Positions 11,931-26,476 of a stretch of DNA of 64,000 nt are shown here, in pieces. Where the stretch lies: positions 30,268,001 through 30,332,000 of the forward strand of contig NC_084927.1 in the NCBI RefSeq assembly GCF_958298935.1, given 5' to 3'. Under the pieces are notes generated by a model, which ran no database searches, was not told the origin of the DNA, and saw only the letters and a list, made by a program, of their open reading frames with translations. The DNA comes from Phragmites australis (taxonomy: Eukaryota; Streptophyta; Magnoliopsida; Poales; Poaceae). Positions within the stretch are counted from its first letter, which is position 1, and each line of letters opens with the position of its first letter. Both the position numbers and the translations under genes were made by a program.

Positions 11931-11937
11931 ATTTATA
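11931..11937 (-). promoter_or_regulatory. TATA box of the transporter gene
   Basis: Minus strand TATAAAT (within CGTATAAATAG) lies 77-83 bp upstream of the start codon at 11854. A start site about 30 bp downstream would leave a 5' leader near 50 nt, a normal arrangement. Confidence 0.65.
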
Positions 11938-14329
11938 CGTGAAGAGATCGAGCATTCAAGTGCTTTGGTCACTCGGACGGTGGGCAATGAAGTCTCTGCA
12001 CTTCTTCAGCTTTTGGGCGTACTGGCCTCGCGACCGAGCGAGCGAGCTAGCTAGTGGTAGATGGATGCTTGTGTCCGTCAGTAACTGGGGGAAAGCTTTG
12101 CATGCAGCAGCTTCAAAATTAAGGCTCTGTCTTTTAGCTGCTGCTCGCCGCGCAGCGACCGCTTCACCGTGCGTGCTCTGTCTGATGCCAGAGGACGCCG
12201 TTCGACCGTGCCTGCGTGAGCTACTGAGCCATGCGTTCACCTCGAAAGACGCACGCAGTGCACACGCACATGCGTTGCCCAGCAGCCAGCACAGTTGGAG
12301 AGCTAGGCTGCTAGCTGCAGCGCCAAACGTTGTTCTCGTGGCACTTCTCTGAGTTAAACCCTGAAACTCTTGGAGCAATGGTTAATTTCATTTGGTGAAC
12401 GAATATGAGCCTTTGGTTACAGATTCAGGTATATATTCTGAACTTCCCCCGCATTAACTAAATCCTGTACACCAGTAGCTTGCTGGTACATATAAATGTG
12501 CTATTCTGATGGCTCCTGCATTTTCTATGTTGCTACAACTGAAGCTCATATGGCGCATGCTTCAGGTAAATGTGGGTGGATCTTGTGGCCACTTACAAAT
12601 GGCGATCAAATCAATACTAGGATGTAGAGCACACATTCTTCGTGCCACTCCTGTTGACACCTGGTTTGGCAGGCAGGATTTATAGTACTTACCATCAAGC
12701 AAGGAGGTCAAATCTACATATAAGCCTTATAAGGAGACCATCAGACCATCATATACTAATGAGCATGTACTGGGCAACAGCAGATGCATGAGCATGGCGA
12801 CGTGTCGACAGTCTATTTGGCTCTTGGGAGAAAGCATAAAGGCACTGTCAGGCTGCTCCAAGCTAGTAATATCTTTATCATCCTGAATTAAGCCATATAT
12901 AAAATCTTAGCAATCCATAAATATCGAAGATTTTCTTCTAGTATACTTTCTTCACTGCAAGTTACAGCTAGCTTACAATTACCACAACGTCAAAGTTGAA
13001 TTGAAAATGAGAAAAATGGAAGAAACCAATTTTAGTAAATATTATTATATGCCAAAATTATTAGTACTGCAACATAAAGAACCAAATCCTGGGCATAGTC
13101 ATTTGGTACCTTAAGTGGTTGAGAAAAGGAGTTCGATTGAGCTATGTACATATGGGAAAAGAAACTGTTTCAGAAAGCGAGTCAATGTATTCTCATCCAA
13201 CCCTGATCGATCAGCTTTAGAAATATACATAGGAGGATAGGACTAATGATCTGACGGCCTGAAAGAGAGGCCAGGCGATGTCCAGAATAGTCAAAGATTC
13301 AGAGAGCATAAAATGATTAGTCTGAACTCTGAAAGATACAGACGAACTGCTGTATGAAAGCATCAAGATTGCTGCAAAAAAATAGCTTTGCACAGCGTAT
13401 AATACTTCAACAAAGATCAAACGGAGAAAAGGTTGCAGGAGCAAGTAGAGATAGACCTGCTAGCTGCAGTTGGCACAGGAACAATTCGCCTTGGATGCTT
13501 GCGTAAATTGAAGGGCTAAAGATAGCAGTAGCAGCTGGCACTATAGGGGGGTTCCCGGAGAAAGAAGACGCAGACACAGACGCATAGGCTGCCACTAATG
13601 ATGGCCTTGAAAGAAAGATAAGGCGACTTTGCAATTGTTAATCCTTTGATTTGGCAGAGGGGTTGCACGGTGCTGGAATCATCTTGTTAATCAAAGTGGA
13701 GGTGTAGGTTAGATGCTATAGTTGTAGGCATGCTCCCTATCCTGCCCTTTGGAACAGGGATACACGCCCATGTCATCTCTGCGGCTTCATAAAAAGTTAT
13801 CAAAGAATGGTTTCCATGTCCATGCATGTGGTATGCTGCTTTGCTAACATGCGTAGATGTAAGGTCAAGGTGCATGTATCATCGAAAAAGATGGTATTGG
13901 TTTAGCCACGAAGTCAGATATCTTGTGCCTTGTGGGCCGGTTTTGTATTGCATTGCAGTGATATACGCCTAATTGCACCTGTTAAGTAGACATGCGAGGG
14001 AGACGTGGGAAAGGGTCATTTAGTTGAGTCATGTCCATTCTTTTTTCCAGGTGGTGTTTCTTCCCTTTTTTGAACACACACAAGTTTCATAGGGAGAATA
14101 AATGCTCAAGTATTTCCTCAACAATTGGTTAGAGGAATGCATTTTATTGGACAACTTATTCCTCAATTTTTGTATTAGTAATATGCGTATGATTAGGAAT
14201 GAGCCGGTGAATAGCCAACTATTAACCAAACAAAAAGATGAGGATTAATTAATGCTAGGACCAATAGCCCCGTATTTTATTCTATTGTTTGCTCGAGAGG
14301 ATTTTGCTAGGATCTAGTGAGAAGTGGAG
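11938..14329. other. Intergenic region upstream of the transporter
   Basis: Contains the transporter promoter and AT-rich spacer. Open frames at 11732-12378 (both strands) and 13217-13634 (minus) are short, unconserved and without domains. Nothing else recognised. Confidence 0.45.
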
Positions 14330-15240
14330 ATTTTTTATTTTTTATAATTTTAAATTAAATAATGCAAATATATGCCTGTTTTGAAATATTGTAAAACTAG
14401 ACTCTACCATCCATTGGAAGGGTAACATGCCACATATCATCCATTGGTAGGGCTGTCAAAAAAATTTGAAGCTCGTGAGCTACTCGAGTTCAACTCGTTA
14501 TAGGTTCGATCCTAAAACAAGCTAAACTCAAGCCTAGACCAAGGCTCACGAGCTCAAACTTGATACAAATAGAGTTAATGAATATTGTAATTTTTATTTA
14601 AGTTTATCACCTACTAAGTCTACACGGTCTTAATTTTATTTATATATCTTCAAGGCCAAGGAAACATTACAAGGACTGGAAAAGATGAGTCATCCTCAAG
14701 CCTGTCTAGATGATCACATCACAACAAACAACCAAAACAACAAGAACTATTTGAGATCTCTCGTTATCAAGCTTAGACGTGCTGAACTCGAGCCTATTTG
14801 AGCTTGACTTGAACCGAGCTTGAGTCTGCCCTCAAGCTCAGACACCATCACAGCCTCATTTGAGCTCAGCTCGATCTTTTATCGAGCTCAAGCCTGATAT
14901 GACAAGCTCGCTCGAGCTCGTCTAACCCTACTCATTGGAAGGCTTCCTACGTCTGAAAAGGTTATGTCTAAAAAAATTGATATTTTAGAAAAATTAAATG
15001 CAATTACATTTTTTGTTAGTCATTTACTCAATCATATTTTTGTTAATCATTTTAAATTTCTAAAAAATTAAAACAAAAAATATATCTACCTAGTACCTGT
15101 CGTCTTTCAAACGGACGACAGGTTGCACTGCCTGTCCACGTCAAATTGTCGTCCTTTCAATAGGCAACAAGAGTCTAGATTTGCAATATTTCAAAACGGT
15201 GCATATATTTGTAATTTTTTGATTTAAAAAATATAAAAAA
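14330..15240. mobile_element. Long inverted-repeat element, host of a nested MITE
   Basis: The left end, around 14330-14430, and the reverse complement of the right end, around 15140-15240, align well. Shared words include AAATATATGC, GTTTTGAAATATTG and CTAGACTC, and the match continues inwards through CCATTGGAAGGG against CTATTGAAAGGAC. Near the right end a hairpin CCTGTCGTC...GACGACAGG is present at about 15096-15122. There is no coding sequence, so this is a non-autonomous element of about 0.9 kb, of which about 0.48 kb is a later insertion. Ends are approximate. Confidence 0.6.
14448..14930. mobile_element. Nested hAT-like non-autonomous element
   Basis: It starts TAGGGCTGTCAAAAA and ends GCTCGTCTAACCCTA, so the outer bases are complementary (TAGGG...CCCTA). 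It is flanked by TCCATTGG on the left and CTCATTGG on the right, a likely decayed 8 bp target duplication, as for hAT elements. Inside, GAGCTCGAG-type words recur in both orientations, which lets it fold. It has no open frame of note. Confidence 0.55.
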
Positions 15241-16413
15241 ATAGTGAGAAAAGTGACCAACAGACGGCCAGGTCTGGGCTAGTTTTTTGGGTTGAATTAA
15301 AAATTTCAGCCCAGCACCTAAGACTACCCATCCCATACCAGTTTTTCTGTACACGTTTGGCCCATTAAGCCTAAGAAGAACCAACACCTCAGCCTTGGGC
15401 CCACTAACAGCCCAAGATTTGACACTGTTTGCTCCGCAGCTGTCGACGACGGAGGAGGGGAGCAGGAAAAGAAAAGAATGGCGAGCGCGAGGCGACGGGG
15501 TCGTTCCTCCCTCATCCAAGGTAGGCGGCGAGCCGAAGCCGGAAGGCTTAGCGACGGCGCGCGAGGGCCACGGTTTGTGATTCTCTTCGCGTGCGATCAT
15601 TTGGTGGTTTGGGAGAACTGTTGGACACCTGCTGCGAAATGCCTGGTGATTTTGCGGTGGTGGCGAGGTATACGATACTGGCTCCGTGCTGTGAATGTTT
15701 TTTTTTCTCCTTCTCTTTGCGCGGCGCAAAGGGTGTTATCATGCGATTTGGTAGCGGGTTTAGGAATCCTTTATGTTAATGTGGCGGGGAACAACGTCAC
15801 AGGAACATTGTGTGATTTGTGGGAGGAATAACTTAGTGGTGCCTGCCATTGTTCCATATTAAATGTTTGTACACAAAGTGGATGATTTGCAAAGCTAGGC
15901 AGGTTCTTGCGGCCACGCAAAGCATGCGAGGGGGGGGGGGGGGGGTGGGATTTTGTTTTGCATGTTGCAGAGTGTTGTTGGTAACCAAAACAAATTGCAC
16001 GGTTCCTCTGTGATTTGGTTCTTTATATGTCATTGTAAAACTAATCTAAAATGCAGTGCCTTGTCCTTAATTCACATGTGAGTTTGATTGAGTGCGCCAG
16101 TTGCATGGCTTATATAAGATGCTTCAGTATATTTTCCACTCAGTACTGGAATTTCACCAGGACAAGTAAATTCCCGCTAACTTCTTTGCTGTTGAGTCAA
16201 AGAAGGGGACATGAAATTCAGGAAGCACTCATTGCATGCTTTTGGTGGCTTAGCTATGATCAAGACATTTCTTGATGTACCAGGTGCATGCTTCATTTTA
16301 ATTTCCTTTAATTCTCACCTAACATTCTTTTCGATGACCCTGTCCCTACACTTATATAAGGACATGTGTTCAAGCATAGAAGTTTTGTTCAGTGACACAC
16401 TGACACTATCTTC
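15241..16413. other. Upstream region and possible leader of the subtilase gene
   Basis: GC-rich around 15420-15600, then AT-rich. A good donor (CCAAG|GTAGGC at 15524) after a GC-rich patch could mark a non-coding first exon, with an intron to about 16200-16400, but this was not proven. A run of 16 G occurs at 15930-15945. Confidence 0.35.
15930..15945 (+). repeat. Poly(G) tract, 16 nt
   Basis: Sixteen consecutive G about 470 bp before the subtilase start codon. Such a run can form a G-quadruplex; it may also be misassembled in length. Confidence 0.75.
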
Positions 16414-19400
16414 ATGGCTTTTTTCAAGCCATATCTAGTGCTCTGTTATATTCTTACTTTTCTGAGCTTAAATTGTGGTCCATCTCATGTACTTGCCAAG
16501 GTTTATATGGTGGTGATGGAGGATGACCCAGTCATTTCTTACAAAGCAAGCCGCAACCATGTAATGTATGTGATTTCCACATAGGAATAAGTTTACTTAT
16601 ATTATCACTCGGAAATATCACTTACAAAAGAATTTCATTCAGGAGAGGTGAGGAAGCTCAGAAGTACAAAGAAGTGGCGACAACAAAGCATGACATCTTC
16701 CTGGACTCATTTCTCCCACTAGGATCTTACAAGAAACTATACAGTTACACACACCTGCTTAATGGTTTTGCTCTCCACGCTGAATCTGAAGAGGTGCTTT
16801 TTTCTTAGACCCTAAAGTGCATAACATTACTTTTATTCTTTTATATGTTACTTAACCGGTTAGGGTTGGAGATAAGGAAAGTGCTCTAGGAAGCTGTCAT
16901 TCTCTTGCCTGACAGGGTAGTGTTTCCAGGACCAGGGGTAGCCTTTAAATGTCACATAAATAATGAACTGAGCTGCAGGTAAAATATACAACAAGATAAC
17001 ATTATATGAAAAGTATAGGCAAACTCAGGTAAATGATGGTTATTGTTGAATATTATCAGGAGTAGTTTTGCAGTGAGGTCAGAAAATCTGGTCCAGTTAG
17101 TTTCTGTCTACTTTGCCTATTCTTCTGTGTATTTACAAACATGAAACACATTGAAGATGTTGAATGCAGCATCACAAATCTCATATCAACTACCAAATGC
17201 AAGTACTTTGCTCTTTTTTGTTTAATACTGTTGTATCCATTTGCAAGTTTTCTTGTACAACTGATGGTCTTATTAGTGAAAGTGGGTTATTTATTTCCGT
17301 TGAGATTAAACCTTGAATGCTTCTATATTTGTTATATGCGTAATAGACAGTTAGAATTCTTAGTGGTGCAAAAGGAGTTAGGCTCATCCAAGAAGACATC
17401 AAAATGGCCAAGATGACAATGTACACTCCAAATTTCATTGGAGCTAGTGGAGTCTGGCCACTCCTGGGTGGTGCTGAAAATTCTGGTGATGGTGTGGTGA
17501 TTGGCATGATTGATACTGGCATTGATCCCAAGAACCCAAGCTTTGTTAGAAACAGCATGTCAAGCCAAGAAAAGCCACCACCGGCTAGTTTCAAAGGAAT
17601 ATGTAGTACTGGGAATAAATTCCCTCCAGATTCATGCAATGGTAAGATAGTGGGAGCTATGTGGTTTGCACGTGCTGGTCAAGCGTCTGGAGAGTTCAAT
17701 GCTACAATTCACTATGCATCTCCTTACGATCCAGATGGTCATGGCAGGTGTGTGAAATTAACTACTAAGTTGATCACTATGTTAATGCATTTTTGACCTG
17801 AAAGAGTCATCAGCTGATCATAACAATATCTTCACAGCCACACTGCGTCAATCGCAGCTGGAAATTTCCATACACCTTTAGTATCTAGAGGCTACAACTT
17901 TGGGCATGCAAGCGGCATGGCCCCTGGAGCTCGGTGAGAAAGAACAATTCTTTTTCAGTATTTCAGATTCTGAAAGCAAATCCAAATTGGGGAAAAGTTT
18001 AGAATATAATCTTATGCTATCTCGTATCTTCTGATTTCCCTAACAGTCTTGCAATCTACAAAGCTGCCTATCCTTTTGGTGGATACATGTCAGATGTGAT
18101 AGCTGCAGTCGACCAGGTTCGTAGATGATATTCTTTCTTTGCAGAAGGCTACTACTGTTCAAAGCTGCATTCTAAACTGCCTCTGTTACTTATCTGTAGG
18201 CAGTAGAGGATGGTGTCAATGTTATTAGTCTTTCTATGGGTCCTTCTTCCGTTTCATCTGGACCAGCATCTTTCCTCAATATGCTTGAGACACAACTGCT
18301 CCTTGCCACCAAGGCTGGAGTCTCAGTTATTCAAGCAGTTGGCAATGGAGGCCCTGATGAGAACTCAGTCGTCTCTTTCAGCCCATGGATATTAAGTGTC
18401 GCTGCTTCGACAACAGACCGGAAGTACAGAAAATCAATCATAATTGGCAATGGGCAAGTCTTCTCTTGCGGCGCCCTTTCCCGTAATTCATTTCAACCTA
18501 ACTTGGTAGTTGATCAATAATTTTGTAGATTTTTTCCAATTTGTAGCCATAGTGCTCTCCAGTTTATTCTTTTGCTTTTTAGAAAATGTAGCTGATCTTG
18601 GATTGGATAAAATATAAATGCATTCTAGTAGATTAAACAGCTGGCCACATCATACTGGGCCTCTGTTTCAAATTCTTCACACATGCCAAATTTGTTTTAA
18701 GTCTTGCTTCTTCTGTCCAGCACCAACACCAGGCAAAACAATGTACCCACTAGCATGGGCTGATGATGTGAGCATCGAAAATTCGACCGACGGGTCTGCC
18801 GATTGCCAAGATCCTAAGGTCTTCATCGAACATCTTGTCCAGGGAAAGGTGATTATTTGCATGTTTGTGTCATCAAACTATTTCGAAGGAGACAGCCTTG
18901 CTGGCATCGTGGATACAATTCAGAAAATTGGAGCTGCTGGAGTCATTGTCACTGATCGTTATTCGGGCGACGTCGACATTGAATATGAACCTGCATTTCC
19001 CACCACAATTCCTTCAGCCATAGTTCTAAACGGTGCTGACATGCGGGTAGGTTCCTGATCAAGTAAATGTCTTTCTTCATAGGATGAAATGTTTCTGAAT
19101 CCTGATTCAGTTATAGTAGCTAGTGTTTTGATTGGTACCGAGGCTGCAAGATTCTCTTTTCAGTACTACTCTGAATGTTTGCGTGGCTCTGCCTGACTGA
19201 ATTGTCTTTTGCAACTGGCTGCAGGCTCTCCTGAGGTACTACAACAATAACACTGTTCGAGACGAGGATGGAAAAATCGTCAGCTTCGGAGCGACTGTCC
19301 GGATTCTAGAGGGACGGCGCGCAACCTACACGGGAGAAGCACCCGTCGTCGCCGACTACTCGTCGAGGGGACCGGACGTGGAGAACGCGCAGATGCAGCC

Positions 19401-20196
19401 AGCAGAGGTGCTGAAACCGAACGTCATGGCGCCGGGGCATCACATATGGGGAGCCTGGAGCCCGACGAGCCACGCCATGCCAGAAATCCAGGGCGAGAAC
19501 TACGCATTGCTGTCTGGCACAAGCATGGCCACCCCGCACGTCGCGGGGGTGGCGGCGCTGATCAAGCAGAGGCACCCGACGTGGAGCCCCGCCATGATCA
19601 TGTCGGCGATCATGACGACCGCGGACGTGACCGACCGCTCCGGGCGTCCCCTGATGGCGAGGCGTGACGCGGGCGTCGTGGAGCCCGCGACGCCGTTCGA
19701 CATGGGCGCGGGCGCCATCAACGCGGCGAGCGCCCTGGACCCAGGCCTGGTGTTCGACGCTGGGTACAGGGACTACCTCCAGTTCCTGTGCGCGGTGCCC
19801 GGCGTGGACGAGGCCGCGGTGCTGCGCGCGGTGGGCGCGCCGTGCCCTTCGCCCCCACCGCGGGTGGGGTCGCGGTGGTGCTCGGACCTGAACGCGCCGA
19901 GCGTGACGGTGGCGAGCCTGGTGGGGTCGCGGCGGGTGGACCGGCGGGTGACTAGCGTGGGCGCGGAGAACGAGACGTACATGGCGTACGTGCGCGCGCC
20001 CGACGGCGTGGCGGTGCGCGTGTCGCCCAACGAGTTCGCCATCGCGCCCGGCGCGACGCGGGCGCTGCGGATCGTGCTCAGCACCACCGCGCCGGGGAAC
20101 GCCTTCAGCTTCGGCGAGGTGGTACTCAAGAGCGACAAGAAGCACAGCGTCCGGATCCCCCTCGCCGTGTACCCCGCTGCGGCACTGGGCCCATGA
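16414..20196 (+). CDS. Subtilisin-like serine protease (plant subtilase, SBT2-type)
   Basis: Eight exons: 16414-16565, 16643-16793, 17347-17747, 17838-17933, 18047-18116, 18200-18482, 18721-19046, 19225-20196. Phases agree; 2451 bp, 816 residues. The ATG at 16414 follows an in-frame stop at 16393 and opens a secretory signal peptide (MAFFKPYLVLCYILTFLSLN, cleavage near 28). An I9 propeptide follows, with VYMVVMEDDPVISY and YSYTHLLNGFALHAE. The S8 domain has the full triad plus oxyanion Asn: D157 (GMIDTGID), H236 (DGHGSHTAS), N339 (QAVGNGGP), S593 (SGTSMATPH). A PA domain sits between Asn and Ser, and a fibronectin-III-like C domain ends the protein. SSRGPDVENAQMQPAEVLKP is typical of SBT2. 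Role: secreted or apoplastic endoprotease; substrate unknown. GC climbs sharply in the last exon, which is unusual in direction for a grass gene. Confidence 0.93.
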
Positions 20197-20968
20197 ACTC
20201 AAGAAGTACACACGTACTATACTACTCCTAATTCACAATACACATGTACCCATGTACTACCGCACACACGAAGCATGCATTCCGCTGTACACATACGCGT
20301 ACGTGGCTTGTATCCGTTCCCCAATCTACGTTGACACAAGGCTCCTCTCTTGAGATCATGAGCAGGCAAAACCCCTAAAATGCTTTTAAAAATCCACGCC
20401 GCGATTAGTTAAGACCTGGTCCGAGTGCAGAGGCACGCATTGCAATGAACTGGCGATGACATAGAATAGGATTATCCTTCCATCGGCGTGGATTGAGATG
20501 AGGATATGAGCAGTGGGTGACGCCGTCGCCGGTGCGACGCGGCGAGGCGGCCGCGCTTATCCGGCTCCGGCTCCCAGTTTCCACGCCTCCACCTCAGCGC
20601 GGACGCGGCGCCGGGCCGGTGCGCTGCACCTCCCCCCGGCTGACATCGGGAACCCTGGTGGCTGATTGGAGCAGCTGCGAATCTACGAGGTTTGACCTCG
20701 TTTGTTATAGACTCCGTCGTAGCTTGGGACACCACCGGTGCGCGCTTGCGCGCGTGGGCTCGCATACCAAGCGCAACCGTGAAGCCATACAGTCACATCT
20801 AGCGACCGTCGGCACGGAGAGGATAACCATGCCACGTCGGTGTTTCGCTGAGAGCTTGACGCCGGATTCGCGTTGCACGGTGGAGGTGGCTCGCGGCGAG
20901 GCGCGGCGAGCTCTATGCGGCGTAAGCTGGATCAGAAACCAGTGTGGCAACACGTAGGGATGCATGCA

Positions 20969-21020
20969 AGTAGATATCAAATGAATAGTTTTGGATTATA
21001 ACATAGTAGATATCAAATGA
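20969..21020. repeat. 16 bp direct repeat, two copies 36 bp apart
   Basis: AGTAGATATCAAATGA occurs at 20969-20984 and again at 21005-21020. The second copy directly abuts the SINE-like sequence. Confidence 0.7.
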
Positions 21021-21128
21021 GTGGCTCCTGGAGGCTGCTGTCGGGAGAGTAACTCGGGTTCGAGCCCCGATGCTGCCCTTGGCGTTCGTACAATCCTTGT
21101 GTGAGTGTGGGCCCTAATTTTAAAAGAA
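21021..21128 (+). mobile_element. Possible tRNA-derived SINE
   Basis: TGGCTCCTGGAGG resembles a pol III A box, and GGGTTCGAGCCCC, some 35 bp later, is a good B box with a T-arm-like stem. The sequence does not fold as a whole tRNA and continues into an A-rich stretch (AAAAGAAAAAAT), as a SINE tail would. No clean target duplication was found. Confidence 0.45.
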
Positions 21129-21150
21129 AAAATATAGCTATTTTATAAAA

Positions 21151-21400
21151 TTAATTATGTAGAAGCGAATTTTAGTTTAACTGAGTGAGTTTTGAATCGA
21201 TTTAATAACTAAAAAATTACAAAACTTACATCTTCACATGTTTGCCTCCTCAAACCGTGGATTAGTTTTTTTAAGTTAATTATGCGGAAGTGAATTTTAA
21301 TTTAATTGAGTGAGTTTTGAATCGTTTCAATAATAAAAAAAATTAAAAAAAATGCATCCCTTGCACGGTTTGCCTCCCCAAACCGGTCCTTGTCATTCGA
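21151..21400. repeat. Imperfect tandem duplication, period 125 bp
   Basis: TTAATTATGTAGAAGCGAAT at 21151 recurs as TTAATTATGCGGAAGTGAAT at 21276. The following GAGTGAGTTTTGAATCG and the palindrome-like GTTTGCCTCC(T/C)CAAACCG are repeated in register. Non-coding. Confidence 0.75.
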
Positions 21401-22850
21401 CGATTTGACAACGGCGAATGAGAAATTAACCTGTTTTGGTTTCCTTAGACGGGAATAAATTCAGAAAACGTACCATAGCTCGCATCGCACAGCCCGGGTT
21501 ACAGACCGTCTCTTCAATCTTCATAGCTCGTATGAACTGCCGCTGCCTGGCCAGATACGGCCGCAAGCCCACGACCTCCCCACGGCTGCACCCGTCCATC
21601 CACCGGCTTGTCCGGGGGAAAAAAGAGGCTCTTCCCTTTCGACCAGCTCTTTTCCTGGGGAGGCGCGGCGCTTTGCTACCTGCCTCAGATGCTGCTGCCC
21701 TTCTCGCCGTCCATCCTTTTGATGAGAGAAGAGAAAGATGGCTGCAACCTCTGAAAGAACTCGCCTATCCTGCTGGGAGTGGCACTGTAGTGTAAGAGTA
21801 GGAGAGTACTAAATGACAAGATCTGCAAAAACTCAAAATTAGACATTGCCATGCCGGGGCTCTCTGCAGCGATTTCAATTTTGTTTTATAATTTTTTCAC
21901 CGACAAAAAATCGGAATTCACAAAATTTCATCAAAATATTGATTATTTTTTGTGGTCTACTTTATGGTTCTCACGTATCAGTAAGAAAAATTCTAAAATT
22001 AAATATTTTGTTCTTCTCTAAAATTAGCCAAATAATTTGCAAAATTCAGACACTGAAATTTTAATATGCTCTCAGCTGCAAAACTGCGGACTGCAGAGAA
22101 TCCGGGGGAGGCAGACAGAATCCTAGAAAAAAACAGAGACTTTTCAGTTCAGGCAGGTGATTCATCCGAACAAAAAAGACACGAAAAAGTCAGACACGGC
22201 ACGCACTTGGCTGCCCCCCATGTAGCCCGGTGCTAATATCTGCACTGTCAAACGGGGTCCACAGGCAAAAGGAGAGTTTGATTCTAGTGGAGAGAAAGCA
22301 GAACCTAGAGAGGCCATGGAAGAAGAGCTGCATCGGTGCCGCGGCCTCTCCTAGAAATTTCCTAATCCATGACTTGCTTTGGCCTCCAAATTCTCTTCCT
22401 TATCCGGCATTAGTGCGCATTAGCAAATTTCCTTTAATTAATCTTTCCCGCTCGGAAGACGTGATTCTGGTTCCAATCGAGTTCCAGTCACGCCCCAACA
22501 TTGATAGCAGTTCTGTCCGACTTCCGAACAGATCCTCCCTCCCTTCCCAAGAGTTCCAGATCGAGAAGCCAATCACTCCGAGTCTTGGGTTCAACCCAGC
22601 TCGGCGATCTTATCCTCCCTCCAGCTCCGACTCCGCCCGCCTGGATCCCTATTAATACCACGCGGTTCTTGCCTCCGATCCATCATACTCGCCGCAGTCC
22701 TTCTCCTCGATTGCCGGAGGAAAAACGCCGCCTTTTCTCTTGCCATTTTTGGCTCGCCCGGATCTTGCTCGCGTCCCCTGCGCTTGTTCCTGTCCGGCTG
22801 CTGCTCGCGCTGTTGGAAAGGCCTGTCCTTTTCGCGGCCGCCTCTCGTGA

Positions 22851-25816
<2,966 letters not shown>

Positions 25817-26157
25817 GACCATTAACAACACATTCCCGATTCGACATTCAATAATTTGTGTCCAACAATATTGAATGACCTGGTAAATTAATCATAATTC
25901 GCTGGCATGGGAGGAGTCCAGTTGAAATAATATTCTGGGTAAATGACAAATGTGTTGTGTTTATTCTCTTTTTCACTGTTACACTGTGCTAGGTTGCCAT
26001 TGCCAATGGTAGTTATCGAGGTCTTGGTGATGATTATTGACAAATTGGTTGAGGCACTTCGATGCTTCACCAAGGTGGTTGCATTTTGATGTTTCAGAAA
26101 GCTTGTTTGGTCTCAACTGGTTCCAGCGGACTTGATGTATCTTGTCATTCTTATTGA

Positions 26158-26283
26158 AATTCAGGTCTGGGATTTGAATCCCAGAATGTGAATGATGGGC
26201 ACGAATTGCAGATGAGATTCAATTCAGGTCTGGGATTTGAATCCCAGAATGTGAATGATGGGCACGAATTGCAGATGAGATTC
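26158..26283. repeat. Perfect tandem duplication, 63 bp x 2
   Basis: Positions 26158-26220 and 26221-26283 are identical. Each unit contains the inverted repeat CTGGGATTTGAATCCCAG. It lies downstream of GDH in the gap before the convergent H15 gene. Confidence 0.9.
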
Positions 26284-26476
26284 ACACCAACCGACAGTTT
26301 AAACCCATTACACTGCACAACAATAAAGCATATAGTTGCCATAATTTCTCAAAGCACTAAGCAGACTAGTTTAGCAAAAGAAAAACATACAAAAGCTATC
26401 CTCCTGTGCAATTCGATGGCTGTGATTCAAATCACGAGACACTTCATGAACCTGCCATTACGCTGTTAAGCTGGAG

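Noticed and set aside
15478..15523. ATG at 15478 as start of the subtilase
   Set aside because: Its exon would end in the wrong phase and lacks a signal peptide. The ATG at 16414 is in frame with the I9 domain and follows an in-frame stop.
16211..16438. 75-codon frame before the subtilase as a coding exon
   Set aside because: It is in a different frame from the subtilase, has no suitable donor phase and no similarity to the family N terminus.
19306..20211. 301-codon antisense frame over the last subtilase exon
   Set aside because: Shadow of a GC-rich exon with codons ending in G/C. Composition is His/Arg/Ala-biased and no domain is visible.
21021..21100. tRNA gene
   Set aside because: The A- and B-box spacing fits but no acceptor or anticodon stem forms. 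A SINE head is more likely.
21436..21795. 119-codon frame upstream of GDH
   Set aside because: No domain or conserved motif; biased composition. Left as spacer.
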